64,000 bases of DNA from JBBRDU01 sp038203615. Lineage in GTDB: Bacteria > Verrucomicrobiota > Verrucomicrobiia > Chthoniobacterales > UBA10450. Location of the stretch: NCBI GenBank assembly GCA_038203615.1, contig JBBRDU010000002.1, positions 28,409 to 92,408 on the forward strand, given 5' to 3'. The notes under the pieces were generated by a model that had not been told where the DNA came from, ran no database searches, and was given only the letters and a program-made list of their open reading frames with translations. Numbering within the stretch: the stretch's first letter is position 1; each line of letters opens with the position of its first letter. The position numbers were made by a program, and so were the translations under genes. Positions 44,180 to 52,827 of this stretch are shown piece after piece.

Positions 44180-46060
44180 ATGGACGCATCCGCTTCTCCC
44201 GTTACAACTCACGATTCGCATTCGCACGACGCCGACCACGGCCACCACGAACTCGGTTTCTGGCGAAAGTACGTCTTTTCGACGGATCATAAGGTGATCG
44301 GGATCCAGTACGGCATTTGCGGGCTCATTTTTCTCTTCATTGGCTTCAGCCTCATGATGCTGATGCGCTTTCAGTTGGCTTATCCGGGGCACGCTTTGCC
44401 CCTGATCGGCTCCGCTCTCGGCCACTTCTTCGGGCCCGGCAGCATGCCGGACGGCAAAATTGCGCCCGAATTCTATAACTCGCTGGGCGCCATGCACGGC
44501 ACCATCATGATCTTCCTCGGGGTTGTGCCAGTGGCCTTTGCGGCTTTTGGGAATTTTGTCGTGCCTCTGCAAATCGGCGCGCCTGACATGACCTTTCCCA
44601 AGATCAATGCGGCCAGTTTCTGGGCCTTCGTCGCCGGGGCCATTATCATGGTCACCAGTTTTTTCGTGCCGGGCGGCGCGGCCAAGGGCGGTTGGACCTC
44701 CTACACGCCGCTGGCCGATATCGCGGACAAAGGGCCCGGATTTCACCCCATCTTCAATGGCCAGACGATGTGGCTTCTGGGCTTCATTTTCTTGATCACC
44801 TCGTCCTTGCTCGGGGCGGTCAACTTTATCACCACCATCATCCAGTTGCGGGCCAAGGGACTGACCTGGATGCGCCTGCCCTTTTTCGTCTGGTGCCAGT
44901 TCGTGACCGCGTTCCTTTTGCTCCTCGCTTTTCCCCCGCTGGAAGCCGCGATCGTCATGCAGTTGATGGATCGGCTGGCGGCCACCAGCTTTTTTCTGCC
45001 GACTGGATTAGTGGTCAACGGCGCCGCCGTTCACATCAGCGGCGGAGGCAGTTCTCTTCTTTGGCAGCACCTTTTCTGGTTCCTCGGTCACCCCGAAGTG
45101 TATGTGCTGGTCCTGCCTGCCTTCGGCATCGTCAGCGAAATTCTGGCCAACAATTCCCGCAAACCGCTTTGGGGCTACAAGTCCCTCGTTTTCTCGGTGC
45201 TGGTGCTCGGTTTTCTCTCCTTCATTGTTTGGGCGCACCACATGTGGCTGACGGGCATGGGCTCCACCGTCAGCGCCTTTTTCCAGACGACCACCGTGCT
45301 CATTTCCATTCCGTCGGTCATCATTCTGAGCGCCTTCTTTATTTCACTCTGGGGCGGCTCTATTCGCTTCAATGTGCCGATGCTCTTCGCCACGGCCTTT
45401 CTGCCCATGTTCGGCATCGGCGGTCTCACCGGCATTCCGCTCGCCTTCAACTCCGCCGATCTTTATCTGCACGACACCTATTACGTCATCGCTCACTTCC
45501 ATTATATCGTGGCGCCCGGAACCATCTTCGCTCTGTTCGCCGGGGTCTATTATTGGTTCCCTAAAGCGACCGGTCGCAGCATGAACGAATTCTGGGGCAA
45601 GGTGCATTTCTGGCCCTCGTTCGTCTGCATGAACATCATTTTCCTGCCCATGTTTTTGCAGGGCATGCTCAGCATGCATCGCCGCTGGTACGACGGCGGA
45701 CAGGGATGGAACCTGGCTGGCGAAAAAGTCTGGGGACTCAGCGGATTTGAGTGGAACACCCCGATTTCGTGGGCCGCCTGGACCATGGGCGTGGCCCAGA
45801 TCCCCTTCATCATTAATTTCTTTTGGAGCATAAAGTACGGAAAGAAAGTGGGCGACAATCCATGGCAGGCCACCACCCTGGAATGGCTCGCGCCTTCGCC
45901 GCCGCCTCATGGCAATTTCCTGGAGGCCCCCGTGGCCTACCGCGGTCCCTACGAATACAGCCTGCCGGGAGCCAGCAAGGATTTCACCATGCAAAATGAG
46001 CCGGTCGAGTCCACCGAGCGCACCCGCCGTAAAGTGGAGGGAGAGCCGGTCCTGGCTTAG
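44180..46060 (+). CDS. ctaD: cytochrome c oxidase subunit I (A-type heme-copper oxidase)
   Basis: The catalytic subunit reducing oxygen to water and pumping protons. All metal ligands are visible: heme a His in GAMHGTIMIF, CuB His with cross-linked Tyr in LGHPEVYVLVLP (the Glu of HPEV marks an A1-type proton path), the CuB His pair in VWAHHMWLTGM, and heme a3/a His in IAHFHYIVAPG. About 12 helices are present. The N-terminus is His-rich (THDSHSHDADHGHH). The ATG at 44180 was chosen over a TTG three codons earlier. It is the first gene of a nine-gene operon. Confidence 0.96.
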   Translation: MDASASPVTTHDSHSHDADHGHHELGFWRKYVFSTDHKVIGIQYGICGLIFLFIGFSLMMLMRFQLAYPGHALPLIGSALGHFFGPGSMPDGKIAPEFYNSLGAMHGTIMIFLGVVPVAFAAFGNFVVPLQIGAPDMTFPKINAASFWAFVAGAIIMVTSFFVPGGAAKGGWTSYTPLADIADKGPGFHPIFNGQTMWLLGFIFLITSSLLGAVNFITTIIQLRAKGLTWMRLPFFVWCQFVTAFLLLLAFPPLEAAIVMQLMDRLAATSFFLPTGLVVNGAAVHISGGGSSLLWQHLFWFLGHPEVYVLVLPAFGIVSEILANNSRKPLWGYKSLVFSVLVLGFLSFIVWAHHMWLTGMGSTVSAFFQTTTVLISIPSVIILSAFFISLWGGSIRFNVPMLFATAFLPMFGIGGLTGIPLAFNSADLYLHDTYYVIAHFHYIVAPGTIFALFAGVYYWFPKATGRSMNEFWGKVHFWPSFVCMNIIFLPMFLQGMLSMHRRWYDGGQGWNLAGEKVWGLSGFEWNTPISWAAWTMGVAQIPFIINFFWSIKYGKKVGDNPWQATTLEWLAPSPPPHGNFLEAPVAYRGPYEYSLPGASKDFTMQNEPVESTERTRRKVEGEPVLA

Positions 46061-46066
46061 TCGCGC

Positions 46067-46942
46067 ATGGAAATTCCCTACACCATCTCGAACCGGCCAG
46101 ATACCGGCCTGTGGAACGCGAAGATCGGCATTTGGCTTTTCCTCGCTTCCGAGGTGATGCTTTTCGGCGGTCTTTTTTCCGCTTACATTTTCCTGCGCCT
46201 GGATGCGCCTCCCGGGCTTTGGCCGCACGGGCTCCTCAATGTGCCCGTCGGAACGATGAACACGGCCGTTCTCATCCTGTCATCGGTCACGGTCGTGCTG
46301 GCCTGGGCCGCGCTGAAGATGCGGCGCTACCGGGCTTACTGGTGGTACATGCTTGTGACCATCCTTTGCGGCATCATCTTTCTCGTGGTCAAACTGGCTT
46401 ACGAATGGCCCCAGAAGTTCGATCACTTCGGCGCTTACATTAAGCCGGAGGCGCTCGGGAAATATGAGCAATATCTCGGGAATGCCCGCCTGGCCGAGAA
46501 AGGCCTCCCCCAGCGGCTTGAAATCACCGGGCATTTGCACAATCGCGAAGCGCTCAACGATCCGAGCGTCAAGGAATACGAAATCGGTTTGGATCCGGTC
46601 AATGCCGACCCGAACAACCCGTCCATGGATCGCCCGCATTTCCTTTATGTTCCGCCGACGGACAAGATCGCGAAGATCGAGAAGGAAGACGTGGAGCGCG
46701 CCACCATGTTTCTGCCCACGCACAGCACCTATTTCGCGACTTATTTTACGATCACCGGGTTACACGGATTGCATGTGCTCGGCGGCGTTTTGGTGTTCAT
46801 TTACATGTGGCTGCCCGTCAGCAAAAAAGTGTATCAGCGCAACCCGGAGCATTTGGCCAATCGCGTGGAAGTGTGCGGCTTGTTCTGGCACTTCGTCGAC
46901 TTGGTTTGGATCTTTGTCTTCCCGCTCTTCTATCTGCTCTGA
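46067..46942 (+). CDS. ctaE: cytochrome c oxidase subunit III with large periplasmic insertion
   Basis: 291 residues and five predicted helices. Family blocks are WLFLASEVMLFGGLFSAYIF, LTxxHGLHVxxG-like TITGLHGLHVLGG and FWHFVDLVWIFVFPLFYL. Between the third and fourth helices there is an insertion of roughly 90 residues (about 118-212; begins KFDHFGAYIKPEALGKYEQY, ends IEKEDVERATMFLP) that is absent from ordinary five-helix subunit III. It would lie outside the membrane and might bind a cytochrome c domain. It starts six bases after ctaD. Confidence 0.92.
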   Translation: MEIPYTISNRPDTGLWNAKIGIWLFLASEVMLFGGLFSAYIFLRLDAPPGLWPHGLLNVPVGTMNTAVLILSSVTVVLAWAALKMRRYRAYWWYMLVTILCGIIFLVVKLAYEWPQKFDHFGAYIKPEALGKYEQYLGNARLAEKGLPQRLEITGHLHNREALNDPSVKEYEIGLDPVNADPNNPSMDRPHFLYVPPTDKIAKIEKEDVERATMFLPTHSTYFATYFTITGLHGLHVLGGVLVFIYMWLPVSKKVYQRNPEHLANRVEVCGLFWHFVDLVWIFVFPLFYLL

Positions 46943-46945
46943 GCT

Positions 46946-47287
46946 ATGAATAATCCGCCTGACGTCTCACCCGATCCTGCCGAGCACGAAGAGTATGCCC
47001 ACAACGTGCAGAAGCACGTGAAAGGCTATCTCGTGGTGGGCGCGGCCTTGCTCATTTGCACAGGCATCACGGTGGCCCTTTCCTATGTCGACTTCGGGAC
47101 GCGCAAGGCCAATGTCGCCGTGGCCATGCTGGTCGCGACTTTCAAGGCCGGATTGGTGGGCGCGATTTTTATGCACCTGGCCGCGGAGAAACGCCTGATC
47201 TATCGGGTCCTCCTTTTTACTGGATTCTTTGTTGTAGCTCTTTTCTGGCTCATTTACCTGGCTTGGTACAACCCGATCGCGCGCTGA
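46946..47287 (+). CDS. ctaF: cytochrome c oxidase subunit IV (bacterial COX4 type)
   Basis: 113 residues with three membrane helices (about 28-47, 57-76 and 84-105). FKAGLVGAIFMHLAAEKRLI is the typical central block. It stabilises the oxidase and has no cofactors. Its stop codon overlaps the next start by one base. Confidence 0.88.
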   Translation: MNNPPDVSPDPAEHEEYAHNVQKHVKGYLVVGAALLICTGITVALSYVDFGTRKANVAVAMLVATFKAGLVGAIFMHLAAEKRLIYRVLLFTGFFVVALFWLIYLAWYNPIAR

Positions 47288-47496
47288 TGTCTCTTAAAGC
47301 TTTTCATTTTGTTTTTATCTTTTTTTCGACGCTGCTGGCGCTCGCCTTGGGCGGGTGGTGCATCTGGGTCGATCTCGTGGAAGGCAATTCCATGTACCTG
47401 GGCGGCGCCATCGCATCTTTTGCCGCGGCCGTTGCTTTGGTCGTTTACGGGGTATGGTTCTATCGGAAAATGAAGCGACTCGGCATCCTCACATGA
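47287..47496 (+). CDS. small two-helix membrane protein in the oxidase operon
   Basis: 69 residues with two hydrophobic segments (about 5-28 and 37-60), separated by VDLVEGNSMY, and a basic end (RKMKRLG). It fits exactly between ctaF and the next gene with overlaps at both ends, so it is very likely expressed. I do not recognise the family. It may be an assembly factor or extra subunit. Confidence 0.75.
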   Translation: MSLKAFHFVFIFFSTLLALALGGWCIWVDLVEGNSMYLGGAIASFAAAVALVVYGVWFYRKMKRLGILT

Positions 47497-47753
47497 AAAT
47501 TAAAATCTGGTCCGTTTTACTCCTGGCCGTTTTTTCGCCACTCGGTCAGGCCATGGCTTGCGCTTTTTGCTACGGTGCCAAGGACGGAAAAGAAACGGAA
47601 CACATGGCCGTGGCCATCTGGTTCTTGTTCGCCGCGGTTCTCTCGGTCCTAAGCGGGATCGGCGCGTTCAGCCTGCACCTTTATCGTCATGCCCAGATGC
47701 CACTCGAGCCGCACCAGGCCCTGACCGAAGAAGATTTGGACAAATATGAATAG
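47493..47753 (+). CDS. small CxxC membrane protein in the oxidase operon
   Basis: 86 residues. A hydrophobic start (VLLLAVFSPLGQAMA) is followed directly by CAFCYGAKDGKETEHM, then one membrane helix (about 40-65) and a charged tail. The CxxC just outside the membrane, near His and Met residues, could bind copper or act as a redox pair during CuA assembly; this is inference. It overlaps both neighbours (4 and 8 bases). Confidence 0.75.
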   Translation: MKIKIWSVLLLAVFSPLGQAMACAFCYGAKDGKETEHMAVAIWFLFAAVLSVLSGIGAFSLHLYRHAQMPLEPHQALTEEDLDKYE

Positions 47754-48681
47754 GCTCGCTCTCATCAACGAGTTCCTCGGGCAGCCCCCCAATGCCTCCG
47801 AGCATGGCTTCGAGGTCGATCACATCATCGAGTTCAGTCATTGGTTCATGGCCGCGTTGTTCTTCGGGTGGTCCGCCTACTTCATCTATGTTCTAATTCG
47901 ATTCAGTAGGCGCAAAAACCCGGTGGCCGATCACGAAGGCGTGAAGAGCGGGATCTCCACTCACTTGGAATTTTCCGTCGTGCTGATCGACGCCGTTCTC
48001 TTAATCGGGTTCGCCATTCCTCTTTGGGCCAAGCGCGTGAACCAGTTTCCAGACACGAAAGACGCCGTGCTCGTCCACGCCGTCGGCCAGCAGTTTAATT
48101 GGAACTTCCATATGCCCGGGCCGGATGGTCAGTTCGGCCGGCGCGAGATCGGCCTGGTCTCCAATAGTAATCCGCTCGGTCTCGATCCGAATGATATCGC
48201 AGGCAAGGACGACCTGATCGTGACCGGCGAGCTGCACCTACCGGTAAACCAGCCTGTCATCATAGAAGTCTCCTCCAAGGACGTTATTCATAACTTTGCT
48301 CTGCCCCACATGCGCATTGCCCAGGACGCCATTCCCGGATCTGTCATCCCGATGTGGTTCAAGCCGATCAAGCCCGGGACATACGAAATCGTCTGCGGCC
48401 AGCTTTGCGGCCTGGGCCATTACGGCATGAAAGGGACGGTGGTAGTGGACACACCAGCGGATTACCAGGCATGGCTGAAGGAGCGGTTGGAACTTTCCGG
48501 AAATCAGGCACCAGTCGAAGCGCCGCCCGCGACGGCGCGTCCTCCGGGAGAGCCCGTTATCGGCCCGACGCCGGGTAGCATCCCGCCGGCAGGGGCGCCC
48601 AAGAACGCCAATCCCGCCAACTCCGAAGCGCCCGCCCCGGCCGCCTCGCCCAACGCGGCGAAACCACCCCAGGCTCTGTAG
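47746..48681 (+). CDS. ctaC: cytochrome c oxidase subunit II (CuA)
   Basis: 311 residues with two N-terminal helices (about 34-52 and 78-94) and a cupredoxin domain. The CuA ligands are His in KDVIHNFALP, and Cys, Cys, His and Met in CGQLCGLGHYGM. WNFHMPGPDG includes the aromatic path used for cytochrome c. No C-terminal cytochrome c is fused, and the tail is instead ~55 residues rich in Ala and Pro. In most operons subunit II comes first. Here it follows subunits I, III and IV. Confidence 0.95.
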   Translation: MNRLALINEFLGQPPNASEHGFEVDHIIEFSHWFMAALFFGWSAYFIYVLIRFSRRKNPVADHEGVKSGISTHLEFSVVLIDAVLLIGFAIPLWAKRVNQFPDTKDAVLVHAVGQQFNWNFHMPGPDGQFGRREIGLVSNSNPLGLDPNDIAGKDDLIVTGELHLPVNQPVIIEVSSKDVIHNFALPHMRIAQDAIPGSVIPMWFKPIKPGTYEIVCGQLCGLGHYGMKGTVVVDTPADYQAWLKERLELSGNQAPVEAPPATARPPGEPVIGPTPGSIPPAGAPKNANPANSEAPAPAASPNAAKPPQAL

Positions 48682-48780
48682 TCAGTAGGGTTGCTCGAAT
48701 TCCGCCCGGCTGCAGGGGCCATGGTTGGCTGGCTGGCGCAGTGAGTGAAATCGGCGGAATCCGGGATTAACTTGGCTAGT

Positions 48781-49830
48781 ATGAAGTGTATGCGGCCCCC
48801 ATCCCACCATCCCTGGCTGAATCGCTTCACCTGGTTCACGGCGTGCGCCACCCTTTTGCTTATTTCCAGTGGCGGGATGGTGACGAGCAAAGGCGTGGGC
48901 TTGGCCGTGCCGGATTGGCCCACCACCTTCGGTTACAACATGTTCTTGTTTCCCGTCTCGCAATGGGTGGGAGGTATTTTTTTCGAGCACACCCACCGGC
49001 TGATCGCTTCGACGGTCGGACTCCTGACCCTCATTCTTGCCGTCTGGCTCTGGCGCGCCGACGACCGGCTCTGGGTGCGGCGGCTTGGTCTTCTGGCGGT
49101 CGCGGGCGTTGTTTTGCAGGGCGTGCTGGGCGGTCTGCGGGTCACTCTTCTGAAAGACGAGATCGGAATGTTTCACGCCTGCCTGGCCCAAGCCTTCCTC
49201 GGCCTGCTCGTTTTGATCGCAGTGGTTCGAACGAATTGCTGGCGCTCCCTTTCGGCCGGCAAAGGTGCGAGCCGCCTTCGGCCCTTGGCCACTCTCGCCC
49301 TCCTAATCACGCTGGCGATTTATCTTCAACTGGGGCTCGGCGCGACCATGCGGCACCAGCATCGCGATCTTTCCATCCTCGATTTCCCGACAGCTTATGG
49401 CTCCTGGCTGCCGGATACGAGCCCGGGCAGAATTTCTGAAATCAATGCGCGGCGCGAAAAACTTGCGCTCTCCGACGTCACCGCCTTTCAGGTTTGGCTG
49501 CAAATGACGCATCGTTTCGGCGCTGTTCTGATCACGATCGGCGTCGTGGCCTGGGCGGTTCGGGTGTGGCGAGACGCGTCCGACATTGTGGTCCTGCGAA
49601 GGCTCGCCTTCCTTTGGCCGGCTCTTCTCGCCGGTCAGCTTTTGCTCGGAGCCTGGACCATCTGGAGCAATAAAGCCGCCGATATCGCCACGACGCATGT
49701 TGCGGTCGGCGCCGCCATGTTATCCTTGGGCGTGAGCATCACCGCCATCACCCGGCGCCTGATGTTCTGCGGCCGTGAGCATGAAGAAGCACGCTCCCGT
49801 ATTCAAACCAGCCGATTGGTGACAACGTGA
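48781..49830 (+). CDS. ctaA: heme A synthase (CtaA/COX15)
   Basis: 349 residues and eight helices in two four-helix halves. Heme-binding histidines occur in FFEHTHRLIAS, GMFHACLAQA, LQMTHRFGAVLI and ATTHVAVGAAM. GVGLAVPDWPTTFGYNMF is the family signature of the first periplasmic loop. It oxidises heme O to heme A for the aa3 oxidase. I took the ATG at 48781; a GTG at 48745 is possible. The stop overlaps ctaB. Confidence 0.92.
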   Translation: MKCMRPPSHHPWLNRFTWFTACATLLLISSGGMVTSKGVGLAVPDWPTTFGYNMFLFPVSQWVGGIFFEHTHRLIASTVGLLTLILAVWLWRADDRLWVRRLGLLAVAGVVLQGVLGGLRVTLLKDEIGMFHACLAQAFLGLLVLIAVVRTNCWRSLSAGKGASRLRPLATLALLITLAIYLQLGLGATMRHQHRDLSILDFPTAYGSWLPDTSPGRISEINARREKLALSDVTAFQVWLQMTHRFGAVLITIGVVAWAVRVWRDASDIVVLRRLAFLWPALLAGQLLLGAWTIWSNKAADIATTHVAVGAAMLSLGVSITAITRRLMFCGREHEEARSRIQTSRLVTT

Positions 49831-50750
49831 AAACTGGGATAAGCGAAATACTGACGGAGACGGGCCAGGATTTCGGCCTAACGAATTCGCCGCGCGCGCG
49901 CCGGGCGGGCGATTATCCCGAGTTGCTCAAGGCGAGGCTGACTCTGCTCGTTCTCCTCACCACGGCGGTGGGCTATTACCTCGGGGCGGCTTCGCCTGTG
50001 AATTATCTTCTTTTGTTTCACGTCGTGCTCGGCACGTCCGGGGCCGCGGCGGGTGCGGCCGCTCTCAACCAGTGGTGGGAAAGGAAAGTGGACGCGCTCA
50101 TGCATCGGACAAAGCATCGCCCCGTCCCGGGCGGCCGGATGCGTCCGGCCGAGGCCCTTGTCGTGGGCGGCGTCCTTTCTGCCGGCGGCGTGGCCTATCT
50201 CGTCTTCACCTGCAATGGCCTCAGCGCCGCCCTCGCTGCCGTCACGATCGGCATTTATATTTTTGCCTACACACCGCTCAAACGGATCAGTAGCTTTAAC
50301 ACGCTGGTTGGAACCATCCCGGGCGCGCTCCCTCCCGTGATCGGGTGGGTGGCGGCGCGCGGGCGCATCGACCCGGGCGCCTGGAGCCTTTTTACCATCA
50401 TGGTCCTCTGGCAGTTGCCGCATTTTTTTGCCATCTCCTGGATGTATCGCGAGGACTATTCGCGCGCCGGCTTTCAAATGATTTCGAACGATGACGCGAA
50501 GGGCGATCGGAGCGCCAGCCAAAGCGTCTTCTTCGCCATGCTGCTTCTGGTGGTGGCCGGGCTTCCCGCCTTTGTCGGAGTAGTCTCGGAGATTTACGTG
50601 CCGATCGCGTTGCTGCTGGGAGGCTGGTATGTGGCCATGGCTATGCGTTTTCTCCAGAAGCGCACGGCGCGGGCCGCGCGGCTTCTCTTCATTACTTCCA
50701 TTCTTTATCTGCCGCTCCTGCTCGGCGCGCTGGCCCTCACGAAATTATGA
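49827..50750 (+). CDS. ctaB: protoheme IX farnesyltransferase (heme O synthase)
   Basis: 307 residues of the UbiA prenyltransferase fold with about nine helices. The first aspartate-rich motif is NQWWERKVDALMHRTKHRP, and the second region includes REDYSRAGFQMISNDDAKGD. It adds the farnesyl group to heme B, giving the substrate for CtaA. A GTG start overlaps the ctaA stop by four bases. An internal copy of GCCTAACGA lies at 49876-49884. Confidence 0.93.
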   Translation: MKTGISEILTETGQDFGLTNSPRARRAGDYPELLKARLTLLVLLTTAVGYYLGAASPVNYLLLFHVVLGTSGAAAGAAALNQWWERKVDALMHRTKHRPVPGGRMRPAEALVVGGVLSAGGVAYLVFTCNGLSAALAAVTIGIYIFAYTPLKRISSFNTLVGTIPGALPPVIGWVAARGRIDPGAWSLFTIMVLWQLPHFFAISWMYREDYSRAGFQMISNDDAKGDRSASQSVFFAMLLLVVAGLPAFVGVVSEIYVPIALLLGGWYVAMAMRFLQKRTARAARLLFITSILYLPLLLGALALTKL

Positions 50751-51403
50751 ATGCCGCTCCGACTGCTGTGCCTCCTTCTCCTCCATCGGTGGCGGCCCGG
50801 ACCTGGCGATGGATTCTGCTTCTCTTTCCGATCTTCATTGCGGCCGGCCTGGTTCTCCTGCGGCAGTTTGAGGCAGGCGCGCTGGCGCGCCGGCCCCTCG
50901 GCCGCTACGGAGTAGTGCCTCCCTTTCGCCTAACGAATCAGGAAGGACAGACCTTCGGCAGCGCCCAGTTAGCCGGTCGGATCTGGATTGCCGATTTCGT
51001 GTTTACATCCTGCGCCGGTCCCTGCCCGATGATCAGCACCCGCATGAGTGAATTGCAAAAACCGTTGCGCAAAAGCGACGTGCATCTCCTCTCGTTTACG
51101 GTCGACCCCGACAAGGATACGCCCGCCGTGCTGCGCATTTACGCCGGTAAATTGCATGCGGAACCGGGTCGCTGGGATTTCCTGACCGGCTCCAAGGCGG
51201 CCCTTTACGATCTTTCGCGGAACGGATTCAAGCTCGGCGTTTCCGACGGCAGTGAGGAGGCAGGCGTGCCCGTGCACAGCACACGCATGGTCCTGGTCGA
51301 TCGGAGAGGGGTTATTCGCGGTTATTACGACGCGCTCGCGCCCGACGCCGTCACGAAGGTGCTGGCGGATGCCAGTCATTTATTGCGGGAACAGCCGCGT
51401 TAG
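50747..51403 (+). CDS. SCO1/SenC copper chaperone
   Basis: 218 residues: one N-terminal membrane helix (about 22-40) and a thioredoxin-fold domain. The copper ligands are FTSCAGPCPM (CxxxC, near residue 86) and His in PVHSTRMVLVDRRG. It delivers copper to the CuA site of subunit II. It overlaps the ctaB stop by four bases and ends the oxidase operon. Confidence 0.93.
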   Translation: MNAAPTAVPPSPPSVAARTWRWILLLFPIFIAAGLVLLRQFEAGALARRPLGRYGVVPPFRLTNQEGQTFGSAQLAGRIWIADFVFTSCAGPCPMISTRMSELQKPLRKSDVHLLSFTVDPDKDTPAVLRIYAGKLHAEPGRWDFLTGSKAALYDLSRNGFKLGVSDGSEEAGVPVHSTRMVLVDRRGVIRGYYDALAPDAVTKVLADASHLLREQPR

Positions 51404-51413
51404 CGCGTGATCG

Positions 51414-52310
51414 TTAGCGAGATGTGCCAAAATGGGTGGCCGGACCCTCTTGACAGACCATCTGCAGATAGTCGCGGTATTCGCCTTTGGGCAAAGGATC
51501 GATCAGCGCACTGAGCTCTGCTTGATTAATAAAGCCCATGCGCAAGGCCACCTCTTCCAGGCAGGCGACCTTTAGTCCCTGCCGGTGCTCGATCGTGGCG
51601 ATGTAATTGCCCGCTTCGAGGAGGCTGGTCTGAGTGCCGGTATCGAGCCAGGCCATGCCGCGGCTCAGTAGCTTCACATGCAGTTCGTTTTTCTTGAGAT
51701 AAACGAGGTTGAGATCGGTGATCTCCAGTTCCCCCCGGGCGGATGGACGCAGTTCCCGGCAGAATTCCACCACGCGATGATCGTAGACATATAAACCGGG
51801 CACGGCGTATTGGCTTTTCGGCTGCTTCGGTTTTTCCTCCAGGCTAAGGGCGCGCCCATCCGGTCCGAACTCAACCACCCCGTAGCGCTCCGGGTCGCGC
51901 ACTTGATACCCGAAAATGCAGGCGCCCCGCGCCGTAGCCAGCGCCTCCCTGTAAAAGTCGAGTTTTCCGTAGAAAATATTGTCGCCCAGGATGAGAGAGG
52001 CGCCGGCATCGCCGATAAATTTTGCTCCGATCAGGAAGGCCTGCGCGATCCCTTCCGGTTTTGGTTGCTCTGCGTATTCGATTCGAATCCCGAGACGGCG
52101 GCCGTCTCCCAGAAAATCGCGCAGCATCGGCACATCCTTGGGCGTGGAGATGATCAGGATCTCCCGCAGGCCGCCCAGCATGAGCGTGGCCAGCGGATAG
52201 CAGATCATCGGCTTGTCATAAACCGGTAGCAGCTGCTTGCAGACGATCTTCGTCAGGGGAAACAGCCGGGTGCCCGCGCCCCCCGCCAGCAAAATGGCTT
52301 TCTTATTCAT
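51414..52310 (-). CDS. rmlA: glucose-1-phosphate thymidylyltransferase
   Basis: 298 residues. The nucleotide-binding GGAGTRLFPLTK is at the start, with KQLLPVYDKPMICYPLATL, LILGDNIFYG, YAVPGLYVYD and WLDTGTQTSLLEAGNYIAT following. It makes dTDP-glucose, the first step to dTDP-rhamnose and other deoxysugars. The other rml genes are not nearby. It is convergent with the oxidase operon. Confidence 0.94.
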   Translation of the reverse strand: MNKKAILLAGGAGTRLFPLTKIVCKQLLPVYDKPMICYPLATLMLGGLREILIISTPKDVPMLRDFLGDGRRLGIRIEYAEQPKPEGIAQAFLIGAKFIGDAGASLILGDNIFYGKLDFYREALATARGACIFGYQVRDPERYGVVEFGPDGRALSLEEKPKQPKSQYAVPGLYVYDHRVVEFCRELRPSARGELEITDLNLVYLKKNELHVKLLSRGMAWLDTGTQTSLLEAGNYIATIEHRQGLKVACLEEVALRMGFINQAELSALIDPLPKGEYRDYLQMVCQEGPATHFGTSR

Positions 52311-52367
52311 GCGCCGACTGGAGCTGTCAGCATTTTCGAAACCGGAAAAGGAAAAAGCAAAGGCAGA

Positions 52368-52685
52368 TCAGGAAAATCGCACGTCTTTCCCGGGGTCCAT
52401 CTCGAAATCCAGAGTGAGCGAGTCCGTCGTGTTCGGCTTGATCACTTCCTCCATGAATTTCACATGGACCGGGTCTTCGCGAAAAATGGCGTACTTGTCC
52501 ATGGACTCGAAATCGATGGCAATAAAGAAGGGCCAGGGCAGCTCGGGATCGATTCGCTTCCCGCATTTGATGCTCAAGACCTCCTGGATCTTCAGAAGTT
52601 GCATGCGGGTGTTCATCATCATCTCTTCGACCCGCGCCGGAGTCACTTCCGACTTAAGTTTATAGAGAACGATATGGTGAATCAT
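52368..52685 (-). CDS. Dabb-family (stress-responsive alpha/beta barrel) protein
   Basis: 105 residues. MIHHIVLYKLKSEVTPARVE and DPVHVKFMEEVIKP are typical of the dimeric alpha/beta-barrel (Dabb) family, found in plant stress proteins and some bacterial enzymes. No catalytic assignment is possible. The ATG at 52685 gives the natural strand-first start. Confidence 0.85.
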   Translation of the reverse strand: MIHHIVLYKLKSEVTPARVEEMMMNTRMQLLKIQEVLSIKCGKRIDPELPWPFFIAIDFESMDKYAIFREDPVHVKFMEEVIKPNTTDSLTLDFEMDPGKDVRFS

Positions 52686-52827
52686 GAAGCTAAAGGTATT
52701 AGGCGGTTCCGGTGAGGGGCGCAAGCGGGAATCCAGCGCCGCGAGGGCGCATTTATTTTGTGGTCATTTCGCCGCCGGAAAAAGATAAGTAGACGCCCAT
52801 GGTCCCTTCCGAACGCTTTCTTTTGCC

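Noticed and set aside
44150..44180. Sigma-54 promoter before ctaD (TGGAACG...TTGC)
   Set aside because: The spacing between GG and GC is 14 bases, not the required 10.
676..50936. GTTAGGC-type words as integron attC core sites
   Set aside because: The words match the 7-base core consensus, but there is no paired second core, no attC-like fold, and no integrase of the IntI type nearby.
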